From the NCBI GenBank assembly GCA_916700875.1, contig CAKAKS010000039.1, positions 10,795,544 to 10,859,543 of the forward strand: a stretch of DNA of 64,000 nt. The letters run 5' to 3'. Below, piece after piece: positions 58,521 through 64,000 of the stretch. Both the position numbers and the translations under genes were made by a program. The first letter of the stretch is position 1, and every line of letters starts with the position of its first letter. The notes under the pieces were generated by a model. That model was not told the origin of the DNA and did no database searches. It saw only the letters and a program-made list of their open reading frames with translations. This DNA comes from Sebastes aleutianus (Eukaryota > Chordata > Actinopteri > Perciformes > Sebastidae).

Positions 58521-58932
58521 TTATAATCAGAATCTTGTAACTAAAAGTATTAAATTAATATAGGCTTCTATAAAGTTTGTGTGTCTTTGATTTGTCTTAT
58601 TATATATGCTTTTCATTTCCCATAAACGTGTGTAGGTTAATGCTTGCTAATGTACTAATAATTCCACTCCCAGCATGAACTGACTGCATAATATGCTGTC
58701 TTAATAAATCAGACACTGAATAGATGCCATCAAATTCATTGACGACTACAGCACATATTTGCGTTGCACCATTTTTAAAATAAATATGGCCCTCAGTTGG
58801 ATGCAATATAACAGCGTTCAGGATGACTCTCATTATATTCCACTAACCATAGTTTGATTTTATTAAACAAATAAGTAAAAGATAGGTAATTACAGTTTTG
58901 TTTTTCACTCTTTTTGTCCTCAGAGTGTAGAT

Positions 58933-60567
58933 ATGTCTGCTGCCAGCTGTCTGCTGACTGAAGATCACTTTCTGTGCTCCATCTGTCTGGATGTGTTCAC
59001 TGATCCAGTCACCATACCATGTGGACACAACTTCTGTAAAACCTGCATCACTCAACACTGGGATGTTAATGTCCTATGCCAGTGTCCCAACTGTAAAAAG
59101 GTTTTCAACACTAGACCTGAGCTGCAGGTCAATACCTTCATCTCTGAGATGGCTGCTCAGTTCAGACAGTCAGCTCAACAGAAAGCCAGCAGCAGCAGCT
59201 CAGAGCAACAAGCTGCCAAACCAGGAGAAGTTCCCTGTGACGTCTGCACTGGAACCAAACTGAAGGCCCTGAAGTCCTGCCTGGTGTGTCTGGAATCCTA
59301 CTGTGAGCCTCACCTGGAGCCTCATCTGACAAGGTCAGCTCTGAAAAGACATCAGCTGATCGATCCTGTGGAGAACCTGGAAGGCAGGATGTGTACGAAG
59401 CATGATAAACTGCTGGAGCTGTTCTGTAAGACCGACCAAATGTGTGTCTGCATGCTCTGCACTATTTCAGACCACAAGACACATGATGTTGTTCCTTTGA
59501 AAGAAGGATATGATGGAAAGAAGGCCGAGCTGGAGGCTGAAATTCAGCAGATGATCCAGAAGAGACGACTGAAGATTCAGGAGATGAAACACTCAGTGGA
59601 GCTCAGTAAGGAAGATGCAGACAGAGAGATAGCAGATGGTGTTCAGGTCTTCACCGCTCTGAAGGAGTCTGTTGAGAGAAGCCAGGCCGAGCTCATCAAC
59701 ACGATCAAAGAGAAGCAGAGAAAGACAGAGAAACAGGCTGAAGGCTTCATCAAAGAGCTGGAACAGGAAATCTCTGAGCTGAAGAAGAGAAGCACTGAGG
59801 TGAAGCAGCGCTCACGCTCTGAAGACCACCTCTACGTCCTCCAAGGCTTCACGTCCCTGAATGCTGCTCCACCCAACAAGGACTGGACAGAAGTCAGCGT
59901 CTGTCCACCTTCATATGAGGGGACTGTGGTGAGAGCTGTGAATCAGCTGGAGGAGACGCTCAGTAAACAGATGAAGAAGCTGTTTGAGGCCGAGCTGAAG
60001 AGGGTCCAGCAGTCTGCAGTGGATGTGACACTTGATCCTGATACAGCAAATCCCTACCTCATCCTGTCTGATGATGGAAAACAAGTAAACTATGGTGATG
60101 TGTGGAATAATCTCCCAGACAACCCAGAGAGATTTGATTATTGTTTTAATGTCTTAGCAAAGCAGAGTTTCTCTTCAGGAAGATTTTACTACGAGGTTCA
60201 GGTTAAAGGGAAGACTGAGTGGACTTTAGGAGTGGCCAGAGAGTCGATCAACAGGAAGGGGAAAATCTCACTGACTCCTCAGAATGGTTACTGGACGATA
60301 TGGTTGAGGAATAAAAATGAGTACAAAGCTCTTGCTGGCCCTTCAGTCTGTCTCTCTCTGAAGTGTCAGCCTGAGAAGGTGGGGGTGTTTGTGGATTATG
60401 AGGAGGGTCTGGTCTCCTTTTATGATGTTGTTGCTGCAGCTCTTATCTACTCCTTTACTGGCTGCTGCTTCACTGAGAAACTCTACCCACTCTTTAGTCC
60501 CAATCCTAACTGTGGAGATAAAAACTCTGCCCCTCTGATCATCTCTCCTGTCAATCACACTGAGTAG
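58933..60567 (+). CDS. T7: TRIM E3 ubiquitin ligase, bloodthirsty/TRIM39-like, 544 aa
   Basis: Intact frame with RING ligands C15, C18, C30, H32, C35, C38, C51, C54, both B-boxes, coiled coil and PRY-SPRY. The start is nine bases after the acceptor at 58923. Peculiar residues: DHFLC at the RING entry (Q12H), QHWDVN within the RING, YCEPHLEPH in the first B-box (T126P), EVKQRSRSEDHLYVLQGF in the coiled coil, and YDVVAAALIYS in SPRY, where others have YDVDAAALIYS. The first SPRY loop NYGDVWNNLPDNPERFDYCFN is unique. AATAAA lies at 60598-60603. It has the best ISRE match upstream. Confidence 0.93.
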   Translation: MSAASCLLTEDHFLCSICLDVFTDPVTIPCGHNFCKTCITQHWDVNVLCQCPNCKKVFNTRPELQVNTFISEMAAQFRQSAQQKASSSSSEQQAAKPGEVPCDVCTGTKLKALKSCLVCLESYCEPHLEPHLTRSALKRHQLIDPVENLEGRMCTKHDKLLELFCKTDQMCVCMLCTISDHKTHDVVPLKEGYDGKKAELEAEIQQMIQKRRLKIQEMKHSVELSKEDADREIADGVQVFTALKESVERSQAELINTIKEKQRKTEKQAEGFIKELEQEISELKKRSTEVKQRSRSEDHLYVLQGFTSLNAAPPNKDWTEVSVCPPSYEGTVVRAVNQLEETLSKQMKKLFEAELKRVQQSAVDVTLDPDTANPYLILSDDGKQVNYGDVWNNLPDNPERFDYCFNVLAKQSFSSGRFYYEVQVKGKTEWTLGVARESINRKGKISLTPQNGYWTIWLRNKNEYKALAGPSVCLSLKCQPEKVGVFVDYEEGLVSFYDVVAAALIYSFTGCCFTEKLYPLFSPNPNCGDKNSAPLIISPVNHTE

Positions 60568-61040
60568 AACAACCAAAGATTCACTTTCATTTGATGTAAT
60601 AAATGTGTATTTATTGGTTATAAACAATTAATACACTGTTGTTTTTACAGATTTTATCCTGAAAGTGTTTTCATTTGATGTGTCACATTGCTACTTATTA
60701 CTACAACACACAGATTTTACCACACTGATTGATATTATCTAATGTAGTCTAATTTATTCTAATAACTGCATTACCTGCCTTCAAGACTGTTAAACCATGA
60801 AAAACAATGTACGCAGAAATCAGAAGCATTTGTACGTGTCAAATTCAAATTGTTTGTTATCTGATCATTGTGTATATAAGAAGTGTTGCATTCTGGCAGA
60901 AATTACTAAAGAGCAGTTTATGAATAATACAAATGTGATTTGCTTTTCTCTCTTTTTCTTTTTAAATAAACAAAAACAAACTAAAGTTGTTATTGTGTCT
61001 GATTAAGTCATTTTGTTTTTATTGATATCAAAGTTGAAAA

Positions 61041-61104
61041 AACAGCTGATGGTGTTTCTATAATGATACCAAATAATGTGATTTTGAAAACACAATCAGC
61101 TGTT
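61041..61104 (+). repeat. 3' flanking hairpin, T7 copy
   Basis: The stem has one changed base in the right arm (AAACACAATCAGCTGTT). Confidence 0.7.
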
Positions 61105-61239
61105 CTCAGACTAACTTCAGTTGACGAGCTCCAACACCCATCACATTTGAGATAGTTGGTAGTGTAAGATTATGTAGTGCTGGGATTTGCTACTGAAAAT
61201 GGCGTCTGAGCCCTGAACTCCGCTCATGGTCTCAACGTT

Positions 61240-62123
61240 TACAGTAACTATACGCTACTGTAGCCCATGACCCATGACGTCACCAGGTCGACAAAATCAG
61301 AGCGTCTGCTGTTCTCTCTTTCTCTTTTTGGTCTCTCTCTTTTCTCTTCACCTCGGCTCAGCTCTCTACACTGGTGGAGCTCTGAGCACCGTGCAGTCTG
61401 CTTGGAGCAGACACATCAGACTCCTTTCCCCTCGCAGGGACGCAAGAGTCTGCCTGAAAACATCCATGTTAAGTACGCTCCGCTAACAGAGAGCAAACAG
61501 GGTTAATAGCAGCTACGGCACAGTCTGCCCGCTGACGGTAAAACCACCGGAGCAAAAAAGCCAGGTTAGCGCCAACCTAACTGGACCCTGCAAGGAAACA
61601 AAGACTGAAGTGACCGGTTTCCTTTAATCTGCACCATCTCAACGCAGCACAGCAGAGACATTGCATTCTCATGGTACTAGATAACAAGCACGAAAGATGC
61701 CATCCCATTGAGTCAATTCCATAGATTACAGAGAATTTGTGACACAAAGGAATCTTTTGATAACCAAGTGAGCATAATGAAATCACGATTTAAACAAAGA
61801 GGATATGAAGATAAATGTCTAGATGCAGCCTTACAACAGGTGACAACAAAACCACAAGGGGATAGAAAGACAACAAACAAACCAAGTGCTGTCTGTGTTT
61901 TAAATTTTACTGATAGATCAAATGAAATAAAACATTCTATCAGAAAGCATTGGCACATTATTTCTAGAGACACTAAAATCGGTCAGTTATTTAATACACC
62001 ACCAAGAATAACATCCGTCGAGGAAAGAATTTGAAAGACAAACTGGTACAAGCCGATTGTCTTTTTCAAAGACCTAAGACTAGCCTGACCCCTCTACCTG
62101 ATGGCAATTACTTCTGGGTCTGA
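61240..62123 (+). pseudogene. Penelope-like fossil, unit 7
   Basis: The ATG is changed to ACG at 61690, but the internal TAA is absent (AAATCACG). The frame is therefore open from about 61708 to the one-base loss near 62014 (ACATCCGTCG), the longest clean 5' half. The end is at 62121-62123. Confidence 0.5.
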
Positions 62124-63600
62124 GTTGTGTTAAACCAGTGCTACTAGTTTGTAGAGAATAAGTGATATGTGAGAACGCCCTCTGGTGGAGTTAATAAACT
62201 GCAGCCTGTGGTCATATGAGATCATGCTCTTAATAAATATCTACACAGTCTGATGCTGTAGCAGATTATATGAAGTCTAATTGGGACAAGTACTCTACGC
62301 TTTTTTGTTTGTTTTGTAGTTTTTTGAGCTCATTCTAAAATCAGCAAATTTACTTTCATTTAAGACTTACTTTAAAAGTATTATACTTTAACTACTTTTA
62401 CAAATAGAGAATCACAGAAAAGCCCATTAATCTACTGCTGTGGTCCAATCAGAAGGATTCTCCATCCGAGTTTTAAAATCTTATTTTAGATAAAGAAAAT
62501 GAGAAAATGTGCTCAACATTTTGGAGAACAGCAGTGAAGTGCAGAGGGATTAGTTGCTATGATGGATCATAGACTGTATAGTGTATGGAGATAAATACTG
62601 AAATGGTTACAGTCAGAATGACACATTGGCAGAGGTAGGAAGTATTACATTTACTTAGTCACTTTGTTTTAAGTAATTGTATAGCTATTTTTTTGCATGA
62701 CCTAGAATCTTTCCAATCGACTGCAACAATATGGTGCATTTAACTTTCCCAACTCAGATCTAAGGCCACCTGAAACAGCTACAGCATTAGCATCAGTCAT
62801 TTTCCATTGTGAAAGGAACAATTCACAAATTTTACTTTTAAACAGACTATATTTGTTGTACTGTATTTATCTTGACCCAAGAGAGTGAGAAAAAATACAC
62901 GTTGCTGAGATGTTAAAAGGTTACAAATTATAAAATCAAAGACTGAGCTCAACTTTAGACTGATGGGATTGTTGTGTGGTGTTAAAGCCTTCTGGCGCAA
63001 TGTACAGTATGTTTTTGCACATCTACCACTCAACTGTTTTGTTTTCATTTTGTAGTAGGGTTGAAGGATTTCCTTTGATTTTAAAATGATTACTTCCTGG
63101 GAACATATCACTCTTTTCCTAATTATAAACCATCTGTGTTTTCTTAGACACACTATGGATTTTCCAGTCATGGAATGTAATTAAGGCCGACTACTCTCTC
63201 TGATTGAGAAGCTTTTTCTAAAATAAAATAAAGGGTTCTCTGATAGAAGTACTTTACTTTTTTTGAAACCTCAAAATCACAGAGAAGCCTATATTGTGTT
63301 CCAGTGACAAAAGATTTTCATCTCAGTTTATCTTTACTTTTTTTCCTCCTGTAATGTGATCAGTAAGAAATCTGTCAAAATGAAGAAAAGATAAACAGTT
63401 TGTAAAGCAGCAGAAAAGTGAAATTGCAGGATAAACAGTGAGCTGAACATTGGAGTGTTTGTGGGATTGTAGAGGGACTGTAAAGGAAGCGTTGTAGCCT
63501 CTTGATCAAAAAATACAGGATGTTCTTTAATATCTTGCACTGACCTCTTTTGTTGTGTTGTCTGTTTGTAGTTGTATGTTGTTTTGGCTGCTGCTGTAGA
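62124..63600. other. Inter-unit spacer between T7 and the T8 first exon
   Basis: Same order as 5524-6900. No gene is seen. Confidence 0.6.
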
Positions 63601-63649
63601 AAAAAGAGGAAGAAACAAAAAGTTAAAACTCCTCTTGTTCCAAAGCCAT

Positions 63650-63878
63650 GTTCAGGTATTTCCCAAAGAGGCAATAAAGCCTCACCTACAGAGCTACACT
63701 GAGAGGAGGAGCAACACTGAAAGAGGAGAGCTGCATTTCAGGAAATGAAAGTGAACGTTTGTCTGAGTGACAGCAGAGCTGCAGTCGAGACAAGTCTCTG
63801 TGTTTCTCTCTAAAGAAACATTCAACTGAATCCAGCAGGTTTTTATCAACAACACAGCAGAATCTCTGCCAAACACTG
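63650..63878 (+). promoter_or_regulatory. First exon / promoter of a further unit (T8), coding exon outside the window
   Basis: GAAAGTGAACG at 63747-63757 is the degenerate form of the ISRE, as in T3. The donor GTGAGT begins at 63879 and the window ends 122 bases into the intron. This predicts another TRIM coding exon a few kilobases to the right. Confidence 0.65.
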
Positions 63879-64000
63879 GTGAGTACACTGACCTACAGAG
63901 ACTAAATACACTAACTGTCAAGATTTAGTTGAAACCAGAAACCACAACAAAGAAAACAGCAGATAAACTAGTCATGCTAAAAGCTAACTAGTGTAGATTA

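Larger units (their letters stand above)
1..64000 (+). repeat. Tandem array of TRIM gene units (segmental duplications)
   Basis: The same ordered set of blocks recurs in direct orientation: ISRE-bearing non-coding exon, intron, TRIM coding exon, 3' hairpin, Penelope-like fossil, spacer. Coding exons start at 2348, 11115, 18985, 40568, 46773 and 58933, with a SPRY fragment at 51561. Spacing is about 8.8 kb and 7.9 kb between the first three, then irregular because of transposon insertions and deletions. Spacers are nearly as alike as exons, so the units look recently duplicated. Confidence 0.95.

Noticed and set aside
1..64000. Search for tRNA, rRNA, CRISPR or bacterial-type operons
   Set aside because: No cloverleaf, rRNA segment, spacer array or ribosome-binding-site pattern seen; all large structures are explained by the TRIM array and transposons.

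Overview
The window is animal DNA, almost certainly from a spiny-rayed (percomorph) teleost. It has intron-containing genes with GT-AG splice sites and AATAAA signals, AT-rich spacers, several transposon superfamilies typical of fish, and dispersed repeats that I recognise as common in percomorph genomes. No bacterial genes, rRNA, tRNA or CRISPR arrays were seen.

The backbone is a direct tandem array, all on the + strand, of nearly identical TRIM-type E3 ubiquitin ligase genes. They have RING, two B-boxes, a coiled coil and PRY-SPRY, and resemble the fish bloodthirsty/TRIM39-like family. I number them T1 to T7. T1 (2348-3979), T2 (11115-12752), T4 (40568-42202), T5 (46773-48404) and T7 (58933-60567) have intact coding exons. 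T3 (18985-20613) has one early nonsense codon that separates the RING from the rest. T6 (51561-52007) is a SPRY-only fragment. Each complete unit runs: a short non-coding first exon with an ISRE/IRF-type motif and a GTGAGT donor; an intron; a CAG acceptor 9 bases before the ATG; one coding exon; a short 3' UTR; a 3' flanking hairpin; a fossil that looks like a Penelope-like element; and a spacer leading to the next first exon. The first exon of T1 lies left of the window. A further first exon (T8, donor after 63878) lies at the right edge with its coding exon outside.

Most introns (T1, T2, T3, T5, T7) carry the same long fold-back (inverted-repeat) element of about 1.25-1.4 kb, inherited through the tandem duplication. 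The T4 intron lacks it but has swollen to about 16.7 kb (23879-40558). It holds four copies (A-D) of a palindromic transposon with long terminal inverted repeats, each carrying the same fragment of a non-LTR retrotransposon. Copies A-B-C lie in a row as one block. Copy D sits in a decayed Tc1 element with a clear 9-base target duplication. Between T5 and T6 a hAT transposon (50010-51505) has inserted with an 8-base target duplication and encodes an internally deleted transposase.

The TRIM genes probably form an interferon-inducible antiviral or immune effector cluster evolving by duplication, recombination and decay. Their RING, B-box and coiled-coil parts are strongly conserved, and differences gather in the SPRY loops. 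That role is inferred from the family and the ISRE-like motifs; nothing here proves expression or antiviral activity.
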